A program made the translations under genes and the position numbers. 64,000 bases of DNA from Melitaea cinxia (taxonomy: Eukaryota; Arthropoda; Insecta; Lepidoptera; Nymphalidae). The stretch lies in the NCBI RefSeq assembly GCF_905220565.1, contig NC_059419.1:1426001-1490000 (forward strand), read 5' to 3'. Position 1 is the stretch's first letter; each line of letters opens with the position of its first letter. Below are positions 47,223 to 58,351 of this stretch, piece after piece. The notes below the pieces were generated by a model. The model searched no databases and had not been told where the DNA came from. It was given only the letters and a program-made list of their open reading frames with translations.

Positions 47223-47814
47223 AGAATGTAATACGTGATTCTGTAGTAAAGATATTCTTGGGAAGCATATTTTTCATATTGGGCGTATGGAAAGTAGCAT
47301 ATGTATAATTTATCAATGAAAAATTCTTAATTCATTTGTTTAAAATGCACGATATCATGGGTAAAGTATTTATGTTCCTGGCGAAAATGAAAAGGTCGAT
47401 AGGCGGTTTTTCTTGGCAGAAATTGGGCATGATATTTTGGATTTTAATGTTCTTAAGAAAAAAAAAAAAACTGACAATAATATATTTTTGTAAGCACAGC
47501 AGGAGTTATTTTGCGTAAAATCGGAAGCAGCTCGATTGCGGAAGCATCTCGACCTTATAGAATAAGTAGTGTTGTGCTCCCGTTGTAAGCCAGATCTGAG
47601 GATACCCTATTTTGACAGCGAAGTAAGATGACTATAGCGCTTGTTATGCCCTATGGAAAATATCTCATAAACGTCATAGAAACATAGACCAATTTGTCAT
47701 ACCAAGTTATAAGAAGCTATGAGATCTATGACAATTTAGTCTGTATTTGTCTATATTTGTATTAGTTTTTCCATAAGGTGTGCCTGGTGTTGTAGAAATG
47801 TAAATTTGCATCTG

Positions 47815-48000
47815 TTTGCCACTTTTGTGGTACTTTGGGGGAGCGATGGTGCTCCAACCAGACGGGTTGTGTCTAGTGGGCTAATGCCCCAACGTTTGTT
47901 GTCGGGTTCTTGTATATATAATCAATCGCTCTGATAACTTTGATATAGCGTCAGTTTTCTCTAGTTTACATGTCGCGAGATAGATGTCGCCACAGTACAA
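47815..48000 (-). mobile_element. LTR fragment related to 35027-35233
   Basis: Its reverse complement begins 'tgtggcgacatctatctcgc' and shares 'atcaaagttatc', 'atatacaagaacccgacaac' and 'cccgtctggt' with the intron 2 LTR. It carries no coding sequence. Confidence 0.5.
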
Positions 48001-49359
48001 AAACCATATTCAAATATTGCGTGTAGCCACGATGAGCGCTATCATCTAGGTCTATAAATAATATAATAGCATCTTCTATACTAACAAAAGGGAGCCGGTT
48101 TTTTGTTAGATTATACTGCGAAAACTACTGAATCGATGATATATACCATAAGATGCCGCAAGTTTCGCGGATTTTTTTTGGTGTATGATATGTTGTTGAT
48201 CACTTATCGTGTAAAATTATATGCAGAATATACTTGGATGGATAATTTCTAAACAAAATACCTGAGCCACTCGCTTTCCTTATTACTGGTGACCTGACAC
48301 TACATTGACAAAGAAATAAGTATGGTCTTGAATTGAGTTCTTGTCACAAAGGACAAATCTTTACAATTGTAGGTAGATTTTTAGAAACAATTCAATATCT
48401 GACTAATACAAGTCTGTTCAAACATTCAATACTTACCAGTAAATAAAAAAAATAAGGAATATGCATTACTAATTTGACTTCTTCTTTATCAACCCTGCTT
48501 AAAGATCCAAATAAAAAACGATGATTGTATGGGATGTTATGGAAACTATTATGTGTTTGAAACAGGGATTCCAAAATTTTCATACATTTTTTATCTGTTT
48601 TTATCTGGGCTATCTGGAATCCAGATAACTTCCTTTAAAATCATCGTTTTTCATTTGGAACTTTCATCAGGACATACGAGGACCAAACTATAATTTAGAT
48701 TAAAGACCCATCTAGGTATTTACATATAATAAAATGGTAGGAAAGTCAAAACTGTACATTGAATATTTTTTTAAAAGAATACTTGGGTCTAATAATCTAC
48801 AATCGACACCGAAGCCGAAAATATAGTTTTAGAATTTTTGTCTGTTTGTCTGTATGTATGTCCGGGATAAACTCAAAAAGTACTGCATGGATTTACTTCA
48901 AATTTGGCACAAATATATTAAGAAGTCGGGTCAACATATAGGATACATAATATTGTCACGCTGTCACCTACGGGGAACGAACAGTGAACCTTTATTTCTT
49001 CGACGCATTCTGTAACAACGTGTAATCTCGACTGTCCCAACGTACAGTATCGAAACTAAAAATTTTCTATTTTTTTATTGCATGAAAAAACTACTTTTAA
49101 TGTATATTTTCAAAGAAAAAACAGAAGAAAATGCTATAAAATACACATAAAATCACATTTTTCGTGAGCTTATACTCAATATCGATACTTAACAAATCAT
49201 TCAGCGTAAAAAATGTAAAGTGCCTTTTTTCAATTTCGATATTATACGTAGGGACAGTCGATCTAACGACGCATATTTGAATGTTGTTGTTATTATGTTA
49301 ATAACCATACTATAAGCTAGCTTCACACTATAAATAAAGAGAGATATTTAACTGAGGTA
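48001..49359. other. AT-rich stretch, no gene recognised
   Basis: The frames 48392-48583 and 48759-48941 lack motifs. The sequence around 48800-48900 ('tgtctgtatgtatgtccggg') looks like a scrap of a dispersed repeat. Confidence 0.4.
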
Positions 49360-49648
49360 GGGCACAGCAGGAATTTCCTGCTCAAAATATGGAGCAGCCC
49401 GACTGGGGTAGTACCTCGACCTTACAGAAGATCACAGCAAAATAATACTGTTTTCAAGCAGTATTGTGTTCCTGTTGGTGAGTAAGGTGGCCAGAGCTCC
49501 TGGGGGGATTGGGGATTGGGTCGGCAACGCGCTTGCGATGCTTCTGGTGTTGCAGGCGTCTATAAGCTACGGTAATCGCTTACCATCAGGTGAGCCGTAA
49601 GCTTGTTTGTTGACCTAGTGACATAAAAAAAAAAAAAAAAAAAAAAAA
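49360..49648 (+). mobile_element. Retroposon with poly(A) tail, 'cacagcagg' family reference copy
   Basis: It runs 'aggtagggcacagcaggaat', 'ggagcagcccgactgggg', 'ggccagagctcctgggg', 'gcgatgcttctggtgttgca' and 'taccatcaggtgagccgtaa' into 'gtttgttgacctag', then an A-run of about 20 bases (49626-49648). The tail marks it as a reverse-transcribed insertion. It has no coding frame: SINE or LINE 3' end. It is followed by the end of a Helitron-like element (CTAG at 49707-49710). Confidence 0.65.
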
Positions 49649-49710
49649 GACATTCTGTGGTATATTTAGTATTAGCATTGCACCCGTGCGAAGCCGGGGC
49701 GGGTCGCTAG

Positions 49711-51564
49711 TTTATAAATAAACACAAATATTCACAATGATGCGTTATAAAAATGTTAAACAAAAATTACAGGAATACTTCAAATAGTAAGTATGATTTT
49801 TGTAATACCGATTCATCGTCACAATTATTTACAACGACATTGCGTGAAAATAATTTGGATGGTGCGCGCACCCTGCGAGTTTCAACTACAAATGCAAATT
49901 CCATGCAGTTTTTAGTATCGTAGGTATAGGTCAGTTACATCAAGCTGGCATAACTGCAAATATTCATCAACGCTATTTCACTATATAGGGCCTGTTTCAT
50001 CAGTTGTGGATAGCGCTATTTGACGGATAACGATATCAAACAGATAAAAGTTTTTGATATATTATTATATTTCACAGTTGAATTTTACTGTATTTATGAG
50101 ATATTTTTATTCGCCAATATGAAACAAAAACAGACAGACAGATAAAAATTGTAAAAAATGTTATTTTGGTATATATGTAACAATTGCATTGCATTTAGTA
50201 AAAATCGATTATTTTAATGCCTATTAAAACGCACACTCCAATTTTATTTATTTATATAGACAAAAAATTATAATATATAATCTAAGCAAGCTAGGTACAG
50301 CACCTAAATAAATTAGGTCATCTAATTTTCACAGCAAAATTGCCAATCCCATGGGATGTCCTGTGATGTTGATCGGATCGGTTCTGTAATTTTTGGATGA
50401 AAGAGTAGATATAACTAATAGTATACCTACATATATACCTCCACCTAACGGACTTGCCTTTATAATGAGTAAAATTTGCAGTAGGATAGTAAATAGGTAG
50501 TCTGTAACAATTTAAAAAAAAAATTATCATGTTAAATTTATTAATTAGAAGATTTAAGATTCTTCAAAACATCTAAATTAAAAAAGTAATTCCGTATACT
50601 AAAATATCTCGTGTTACAACGAAAATACAGACATCTGGTAAAAACGACGAGTAAACAACCAATTCTTACGCGCAGTTGCAGAAAACATTAATACTAATGT
50701 TTTGTGTAAAATGCTCCACTAGACGCTGTTTATCAAATAATCTGTACCTTAAGCATGAAAAATATTCCAACGATTTTGCACTTCATTGCCAAAATCGTGC
50801 TTTGATTTTCAATTGCAAAAATGCAGCGCAGGTTGCAATAATACAAAACTACGTTCTACAACAAAGCAATGCAGGCCAATAATTTGTTCGATATGTATGT
50901 TGGCAGAGTTTCATGAATTAACGGGTGCACATGTTTACTATGATATTCCTGATAAATTTCGATCCTATCGCGAATGTTATAGAGGATACTTTTGAAGAAG
51001 TTGTAAATATTGAATGTTTTGGCAAATGAGTAATAATTTGTGCTAATTTGCACGTTGTTACAAGGTTGTAAGCTTCGCATATGAAGCATGGCGCACATGC
51101 TCCCCATTGGCAATTTTTCAAGGTTACCATAAATCGCGACCGTTTAGAACTATTGAAACTGTTACTTCAAATTATAGCTTCAATCATATTGTTTGTTAGA
51201 TAATGGACATTCTTAGCATCTTTAGCGATGATTTCTGATACTCATCAGGTTTTTTTGTTTAGTCTGTGTTACTTTTGGACAAAATAGACTGAAAATTGGG
51301 TCAATAATTTCTTAGCGTTGCAATTATAAGGATACGATTTTTAACTAACTGCATCAACTTTTGATGAGGCCAGTAAAATATCTAAAATAGTCTGATTTTT
51401 TTACAGACTCGCTGACGTCGCGCGTTGTTGTTCATTTAAGTAGGAAAGATTGAGATGGCGTGCTGACTGCCTGATGAAAACCTTTCTTTTTTGTTGTATC
51501 AATAGAGCGGCTAATTAGTGTATAATAGTCTCTAGCGGTTATGGTAGCCTATGGATGGTTACAA
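49711..51564. other. AT-rich stretch, no supported gene
   Basis: Overlapping small frames at 50676-50995 (+) and 50856-51130 (-) have no recognised domain. An 'agggcctgtttcatcagttg' MITE-like end lies near 49988. The last 35 bases resemble the antisense tail of the 'cacagcagg' retroposon and form the hAT target site. Confidence 0.4.
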
Positions 51565-51589
51565 CTCAGGAGTAGTGTTGCCCAAATTC

Positions 51590-51745
51590 AGTCTTGGTCT
51601 TGCAGTCTTGGTCTTGTTCTTGCGTTTTTGCAAGACCAAGACCAAGAACAAGACCGCGTATTTTTAGCAAGACCAAGACCAAGACTGACCGTGCAAGACT
51701 TGAGCAAGAACAAGACATAACCTGCAAGACTCTTGCGTCTTGCAG
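51590..51745. repeat. Left subterminal CAAGAC array of the hAT element
   Basis: About 14 copies of CAAGAC or its complement, partly arranged as a large hairpin: gtcttggtcttgttcttgc, then a short T-rich loop, then gcaagaccaagaccaagaa. Subterminal short repeats are known transposase contact sites in hAT elements. Confidence 0.75.
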
Positions 51746-52734
51746 CTAGGACTTAGCGCTATTTCACTGAGTAGTTAGGTGTAACAGTTCGGTGTATAGG
51801 TAGGTACGCTTAGGAATTCTATGAGACGCAAAAAACTGTATCAAAGAATATGAAAAACTGGACCTATGCGCATTACGACTAATACCATAAACATAGCGAA
51901 TAAAAAAATATCTATTAAAATCAAACTGAGTGCATGCATAGTTATTATAGTATATGTTTTAACCATCGGCACTTTGATAATGCGGCATCAAAGGTTTTGT
52001 ACTTACTTCTCAAAGAAATTTTCCGCTTTTCGGAAGTACATGGTTATGATACACGCGCCAGCGGCTTCTTTTGAAATCTAAAACAATCGTTGCCGCCACG
52101 CCGAAATCATAACATTTGACACTATTTGATTGCCGCCATAGGGCGTAGGTATACTCATGCAAAATAATTTCGAATTTTAAGAGTACCTACAGGTGTTCCA
52201 AAGAATAAATAAGTTTCAGAGTGCTTAGCCCTATACTTGGCAGAGAATTTTAACTTAAAAAAAATAAACTTTTGCTACTTTTTGGCTTTAATTGGATTAA
52301 AAGGATGTAAGGAAAAATAAAATAAAAAATCCCTGAATTTCAGTTTTCAGGATATATTATGTGTCTTTATGTGCACACTGCCATGTAATCACTAAACTAA
52401 AAAAGAAACAAAACATAAAAAATAACATGAATTTCTTAAAATAATTAAAATAAAAGTCTCTAAATTACAACATATCAATAAGTTTTGAGAATTTTTAGGA
52501 ACTAAATCTATGAGTATGGTATGTCGCGACATAATTATCACATATAGTTCTACTTTAAAAAAACAATGTTATACTTTATATTAATTTTTATCACAAAATG
52601 CAGTCATAATGCTCTGAGATCAAAGTTTACTTAATTATCTATCTACCGTGTAAAAATATAAAAAACTTAATCACTATTGTTAGTATGTAAATCCATAAAG
52701 CAATTCGCCCTTCAACTATACATAGTCATGCGTT

Positions 52735-53881
52735 ACACTTTGGACAAAAACATTTGGTTTGATGTTTGGTACAGTTTCTACACCTGTCTTTTGTCGTAAA
52801 AGTAGGAAGATGTCCCGTCAGGCCGTAACGAGTAGCGTCATCAAGCCTCACCGCCACTGGCGTTTTTACTTTTCTCTCAAATTTGGAAAATGCAACAGGC
52901 TGTAGATTTGAAAACTCCTCTCAAATAAACGCAGTTGCCTAAATAATGCGACTCGGAACTTCTTGAGTGGGAATAGTTTTTGTTTACCACTGTTTTCATG
53001 ACGATACAGCAGCCAGAAATTATTGATACAGATGTCCAGAATCTGTGAAAATAATACTAAATACCAACGATGACCTTTCAACTCAGTACGGTATAAAGCG
53101 ACTAGCATGTCGGCTAGATCAACTCCACCCATATTTCCGTTATAGTGCTTTATTAAATTTGGGCTTGTGACTGGATCTTTCTTCTTTTCTTCTTTCTTGT
53201 ACCGCATTACATTCTGTACAGGATGGGCTTCAATATAAGTACTTGCAGCTAAAACAAACTTATTGTCAAACCACTTTACAACAGCGATATTATGTTCGTG
53301 AGACACGACTTGAGCAAAAGCCCCTCTGCCCCTTTTCTTCAAATCCTTATCACTTGGCTATTTTTTCTCTACCCCTCGAAGTCGATTTGCCCTAATAGTA
53401 CCTAAAGAGAATATACCGTACTCATTCCTCAAATGATGCACCAGTTCGAAGAAGAATAGAAGGTGAGTTTGTAGTAGAATCGACAGTTTTTTGTCTGAAT
53501 CTCGTCTCTCCATGGACAGAAGCAATGGCGTATATTTCTTGATACTCACAGTCATCACTATCGGCGATGTTTACATTTTCGACAGAAGACGCTACTGATC
53601 GGACAGAGGAACTGTCTTCTGAGATGTCTTGACAAGGCCTACATATCTATCTATGAGTTGTCTAGAAGAAATGGCTAAATAGCCATAAGTCCGCCCATTG
53701 TACTTCACTGTCTGTAACTATTTTTATGCTTTGTTTGTATATATATTTGTGGCGTACAATAAAGTATAAAATAAATAATAAATAATATCTGGAATTCATC
53801 TTCCGAAGATTCGCTGGATTCCACATCAGACTTAACTCCGCATTTAGGCACCAAAGCTAGGATTTTTCTACTCCTAGTCAT
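52735..53881 (-). pseudogene. piggyBac-family transposase, broken
   Basis: Read on the minus strand. The ATG at 53881 follows an acceptor-like cttttctttcag and opens an acidic N-terminus (MTRSRKILALVPKC.., ESSESSEDEF). This is interrupted by the LINE tail at 53660-53785. At 53358-53558 the frame resumes with LVHHLRNEYGIFSLGTIRANR, typical of the catalytic core. After an in-frame stop, 52866-53342 holds WFDNKFV and NMGGVDLADMLVALYRTELK, hallmarks of the piggyBac transposase domain. A frameshift near 52880 leads to the C-terminal cysteine-rich zinc-binding tail (CRNC, CFCPKC), ending near 52735. Most of the middle third is deleted. It is dead and cannot make an active enzyme. Confidence 0.85.
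53660..53785 (+). repeat. LINE 3' tail inside the piggyBac pseudogene
   Basis: Nearly identical to 10468-10590 ('taaatagccataagtccgcc', 'gtacaataaagtataaaata'). It interrupts the N-terminal reading frame of the piggyBac copy, so it is younger. Confidence 0.65.
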
Positions 53882-54004
53882 CTGAAAGAAAAGTGTTGCA
53901 AGCTAAGGAATAGGGATTTGGTGAAACGGGTAATATAAATTGTTGTCATGCATTGTGAAAAAAAAAACCTCGGTTTGAACAAAGGCTTGAGTATATAGTA
54001 GCAC

Positions 54005-54170
54005 AGTAGGCAATGTGCACTTTAAGACACAACATTCACAAACAGTTATAGTCTGTGACGTTGGCAGTGTGCATTTAAATATACACAAGAAATATTGAGT
54101 CATTCACGGTGAACCAGGCAGTGCGTATTTTAATGCACACATAACAAAAATTGTGAATTACTATATATAC
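54005..54170. repeat. Three degenerate tandem units of about 54 bp
   Basis: Units start 'caatgtgcactttaagaca', 'cagtgtgcatttaaataca' (approximate) and 'cagtgcgtattttaatgca', near 54011, 54066 and 54120. They lie upstream of the piggyBac ATG, where subterminal repeats of such elements occur. Confidence 0.4.
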
Positions 54171-54917
54171 AAAACAAATAGCTCAAAAATAATATCACCA
54201 AATAATTGCATAAAGCTTTCAGAAAGTAAAATTATAACAATTTTATACATCTAACCTAATTATATTTAGATAAAATAAGATACTTACAGGGCGTTGCGCA
54301 GGCGTTGACCGACGGCTCGCCATTTTGTTCACCACTGACAATATGTGTGCGAGAGGGACATAATTTTCTTTTTCTTATGTAAAGAAACATCTACGAAGTC
54401 ACTTAGATTTTTTACTAAAGCGATTCGATGTTAACATTCCATTTAAAAAAAAACTTAAATAAATGTGCATTTAAGTTCACAATGTCAAGTATAGGGTTAG
54501 AATGAAAATGAATACATTATACTGATCACGCAAGTAGTATTATGATTAGGATAAAATGGTAAGGATAGGTAGTAGATGTCATATTAATTCATTCTAGTAA
54601 GTATATATTATAATATTGATTACTTATATGGTTTTAAACTAATTACTTAGGTACTATTATTGTACATTTAGTCATTATATTTCTTAAGTTTTTACAAGAA
54701 AAAATAGCAAAAAGTGTTCAAATATCACCCGTTTAATAAATATTGTAGCCACTTTTAAATATACTTGAAACGTGTAAAAAAATTCTACAAAACTAATAAA
54801 ATAATATAAAAAGCGTAGGTACTTACCTACTAATAAAATAAAAAGCCTGCGATAAGAGTTTTGTATTACTTACCAGCCCGAATATCTCTGAGAGAGATGA
54901 TGAGAGTAAGTATTTAC

Positions 54918-55055
54918 TAGCTGTGCCCGCGACTTCGTCCACGAGGAATAGTAACTTTGGAGGTATAGTGACGTTCAGGACTTATTTATTTATTTTAAAA
55001 CTTCTGTCATCAAACATACAAACGAACTCTTCAGCTTTATAATATTAGTATAGAT
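54918..55055 (-). mobile_element. LEP1-type Helitron-like element
   Basis: Antisense copy: 'ctagctgtgcccgcgacttc' to 'tataatattagtataga', giving CTAG and TC ends next to the expected A/T site. It is inserted in the hAT promoter-proximal region. Confidence 0.65.
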
Positions 55056-55139
55056 GTACGCCAAAACATTCACTTATATGTAAAGAATAGTGATTGGCAC
55101 TAATTCTTTACATATATTTTATTCACGCGTCGCGTCTGT

Positions 55140-55386
55140 ACAAGTAGGTAATATTTAGTGTGTGTTTGTACGCCGCACGCGGCATTGTTTGATTTGCGGC
55201 GGCATCCTTTTCATAGAGCCGGCACGTGGCGAGGCGGCGCGGTAGAAAGCAAGGAAACGTACTATAAATAAAGGAATTATTTTAATTCCAGTCATTTCCA
55301 ATTGAGCTGTGCTTCGAGTCTAACTTAATAATTGTTTTTACTAATTCTCGTTGTTTTCTAAAAACGTATCACGTGTACAATTTAAT
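55140..55386 (+). promoter_or_regulatory. Probable promoter/leader of the hAT transposase gene
   Basis: A GC-rich block ('gccgcacgcggcattg', 'gtggcgaggcggcgcgg') is followed by TATA-like ctataaataaagg near 55262 and a leader to the ATG at 55387. This is position- and composition-based. The block lies outside the inverted arms, so the right copy lacks it. Confidence 0.4.
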
Positions 55387-57555
55387 ATGAGTGACGAAGA
55401 TTCAAATTATTCTAGTCCGAGTAACGAGAGTTTGAGTCACAGATCTAAAAGACCCAAAAGCAAATTTGAGGAGTTTTTCGAAATAATTCATGCATCCCAA
55501 ACTGCCTTCTGTAAATTGTGCCAACATAAAAAGATTGAAATAAAAGAAATGAAAAACAGAAACACTTCAGGCTTAAGGAAACATCTAATATCTTTCCACA
55601 AAAAGGAATCAGAAATATTTCTTCCTGTTAAACCAAAATTAAGTGGAGATATCACAAGCTTTTTAGTAACCGCTGGAAGAAGTGGACAGGTAAGAATATT
55701 TTTTTAACAGTTAAAAGAATTTTAACTCTGCGTAGCTATTCATGCGATACTTTCAAAAACGCCATTATCTTACGTAAGTATTTTTGAGTTAGTGGTGTTT
55801 TCATCTAGGGGTTGCGACATATTAAGTATGTAATTATCGTCTTAAATATTTTTTTATAAACACCCATATTTTCATTTAATCGGCCAGTAACAACTAAGTA
55901 CTTTATTTTGGTAAATTACAGTACAGTGCAACCTTAATATAACAAATATCAATTTAACGATTTTCTCGATTTAACAACAACAAACCTCCTCCTCTTATAC
56001 GCTCAAACCTAGTATGTTTTAAATAATAACACAAGATTTATTGTTTTGTTTCAGTCGGAAAACAGCAGTGACAACATCACGACAGCTACAGTTGATTGGG
56101 TGGTGAAAAAATATCTTCCCTTCTCATTTTTCGATGACGAAGCTACACAAGTATATTTTCGATGTATTTGCCCTAATATGGTGTTTCCTAAAAGGTCTAC
56201 ACTTAGAAGGAAAGTCAAAGAGCGATTTGAAGAGCTTGGAATATGGCATAATTGATAAAATACAAGGTATCACGGTCGACAACGCAACTGCAAATACCAA
56301 ATTTATGTATGAACTGGGCAAACAGCTGCCGCCACACTTTGATTCAGACAATCAACATTTCCGGTGCTTTGCTCACATTTTAAACCTTGGTGTACAAGAT
56401 TTATTAAAGACCTTAGCATTACACTGTGAGTCTGACACTAACGCGCAAGATCAGCAGTACGAAGACTATGCAAATGAAACTGAGGATGAGGAAGATGAAG
56501 AATCTGCACCAAATATTGCTGACTCGCGTACATCTGTAACAAAGTTACGCAGTATTTCCAGTAAAATAAAAAGAAGTGAGATAGTGAAGAAGAAGTTTCA
56601 GTCTGCTTGTGAAGCAGCTGGCGTGCCATCAAATCTAAATGCCATTCTTGACTGTCCAACGAGATGGAATTCCACACATGATATGATTGGATTTGGTTTA
56701 AAAGTGAGAGCGGGCATTGACATATTGTGCAGTTCTGTCACCGAATTAAATGATTTTCAAATCACAGCTAATGAATGGCAGGTACTCGAAAAATTACATA
56801 AATTTCTAATAAACTTTAAACTTTTAAGTACAAAACTTGGTGGAGACAAATATGTTACATTACCGCTAGTCATTGTATCATTCAATCTCTTGCTAGATAA
56901 AATTGGATCCATGGTAAAACAGTTAGATGAGAAACCTAATCGATCTGAAGTGGATGAAAGGCTCATTCTAGCTTTCCAAGCAGCTCGAGACAAAATGCTT
57001 AAACATTACAAGAAGAGCAACTGGATTTATTGTACTTCTTTAATTTTAGACCCAAGGCATAAGGCTCAGACTTTTGATCTGACAATGTGGGGGAAGCAAC
57101 TTAAAACAGAAAGTCTGCGCAAGTTCAATGAACTTTATGAAGAATATAAAAGTCTACACTCACTGAATAAATCTCTGGAATTACCAGAAAAAGAAAATAA
57201 AGTATGTGATGAAGATGAAGACGTAATAGACTTTGATAAACTCTATGAATGTCCCTCGACGTCATCTGGATCTTGTCTTCAAGGCTTAGTGATAGACGAG
57301 TTGGAGGAGTACCTGAGAAAACCAAGAACTGCCAGCTCGGAAGACATTTTAGATTGGTGGAGGACGCATGAGACAGAGTATCCGATTTTATCGAAAATGG
57401 CCCGTGATTTTCTCTCAATACCTGCAACTTCAGTACCTGCTGAGAGGTTATTTTCTAAAGCATCATTAGTAATTAGAAAACATAGAAATAGGTTAAGTGA
57501 TGAATCAGCCAGATGGTTACTTTGTATTAATTCTTGGTCAAAAAAATTGATATAA
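55387..57555 (+). pseudogene. hAT transposase (BED zinc finger, ZBED-like), internally deleted, left copy
   Basis: Exon 1 (55387-55689) encodes an acidic start (MSDEDSNYSSPSNES) and a BED-type zinc finger: C-x2-C in FCKLCQHK, then H-x4-H in RKHLISFHKK. Intron 55690-56054 has GTAAGA and TTTCAG borders and keeps phase 0. Exon 2 (56055 on) reads SENSSDNITTATVDWVVKKY to KVKERFEELG. There the frame breaks at about 56240 and jumps to another frame: GIIDKIQGITVDNATANTKF, then FRCFAHILNL, CPTRWNSTHDM, and the C-terminal hAT dimerisation region (FLSIPATSVPAERLFSKAS, RHRNRLS). The segment that normally holds the first catalytic aspartate is missing. The enzyme should be inactive. The apparent 473-codon frame starting at 56134 begins with about 38 out-of-frame residues. 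Confidence 0.85.
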
Positions 57556-58274
57556 AGTATCATAACCTAATGATAAAGCTGTTGATTTGTGTTGTATTTT
57601 ATTTTTTATTCAAATAAATGATAAATCGTAAAACTCTTTTATTAAATTTCTTATAAGTTGAGGGTTCAATCTCTTTCTAGACAAATAAGTATTGTTCTTT
57701 AAAATACAGTCAAGTTATTGTAATTAATTTGTTTTTTTACATGTTTTAGCAAATGTAAGCTTATAAATCATAAATGTTTATTAAGAAACAGTTACTTCCA
57801 TGGAAAACGACATATAGGTCAGTTGATTTTTCGAATTTCTTATCAAATCTTCAGTTATTTATTAATCTGCTTGATCTTTACTATGGCTATGTTAATTCAA
57901 GCTCACAATGTTCCAATTCTAATACGTTTTTCTAAGATTTAAAGTAAACTTTAATAAATAGTAATAGACTAATAGGTAATTGCAAGACTTGCAAGATTCT
58001 TGCTGCAAGACCAAGACCAAGACCAAGACTGGGAGCGCAAGACCAAGACCAAGACCAAGACCAGGTGTATTGGCGCAAGACCAAGACCAAGACTGGCTAA
58101 GTCTCGTCTTGTTCTTGCATTTGGGCAACACTATTCCTGCTGTAGACTATAATATAGGTAACATTCCTCAAGAAATAGTTTTACGAAATAGCCATTATAA
58201 TCAGACATGAGCAATCAAACACCGCTTTAACCCTTAGAACAAGGGTGACTGTTTAATCAATATATATCGCTTAC
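55583..58274 (+). repeat. Left arm of a 2.69-kb inverted repeat
   Basis: This pairs with 60493-63183. It covers the end of hAT exon 1, the intron, exon 2, the 3' region, the subterminal array, one terminus and 141 bases of flank. Differences found by eye: T/A at 55768, a 1-bp indel near 55812, A/G at 56473 (Asn/Asp) and T/C at 57168 (silent). Confidence 0.9.
57983..58098. repeat. Right subterminal CAAGAC array of the hAT element
   Basis: About 12 CAAGAC copies in three blocks, with spacers 'tgggagcg' and 'aggtgtattggcg'. The array is repeated in inverted form at about 60669-60784 in the other copy. The open frames that read through it are low-complexity artefacts. Confidence 0.75.
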
Positions 58275-58304
58275 TCGTCTTGTTCTTGCATTTGGGCAAC
58301 ACTA
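58103..58304 (+). repeat. Duplicated hAT terminus around a 141-bp foreign segment
   Basis: The terminal 30-31 bases (start tcgtcttgttcttgcatt, end gggcaacacta) occur at 58103-58133 and again at 58274-58304. Between them, 58134-58274 is identical to the flank of the right copy (60493-60633, inverted). Only the outer terminus is followed by the target duplication CTCAGGAG. Confidence 0.85.
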
Positions 58305-58351
58305 CTCAGGAGCATCGCTAGTGCTCTGCAGCACCTCGTACTTGAGAGCAG

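Larger units (their letters stand above)
51573..58304 (+). mobile_element. hAT transposon with 8-bp target duplication and nested insertions
   Basis: The direct repeat CTCAGGAG (51565-51572 and 58305-58312) flanks the element. Its termini are inverted: 'tagtgttgcccaaat' on the left and 'atttgggcaacacta' on the right. Just inside both ends are arrays of CAAGAC / GTCTTG words (left 51590-51745, right about 57983-58098), probably transposase-binding subterminal repeats. The transposase gene is at 55387-57555. Nested in the left half are a broken piggyBac element (52735-53881), a LINE tail (53660-53785) and a Helitron-like piece (54918-55055). The joined flanks read as part of a 'cacagcagg'-family retroposon, the original target. 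The right end is duplicated (see 58103-58304). Confidence 0.85.

Noticed and set aside
50676..51130. Overlapping small frames on both strands
   Set aside because: None shows a recognisable domain; a faint resemblance to a cell-death regulator motif in a third frame is broken by stops and too short to support.
56134..56250. Start of the 473-codon hAT frame as the true N-terminus
   Set aside because: The first 38 or so residues are a shadow of the in-frame exon 2 (VKKYLPFSFFDDEATQVYF). The real start is the BED-finger exon at 55387.
57919..58210. Open frames rich in KTKTKT or LGLGLG
   Set aside because: They are translations of the CAAGAC subterminal array and recur in the inverted copy at 60557-60848.
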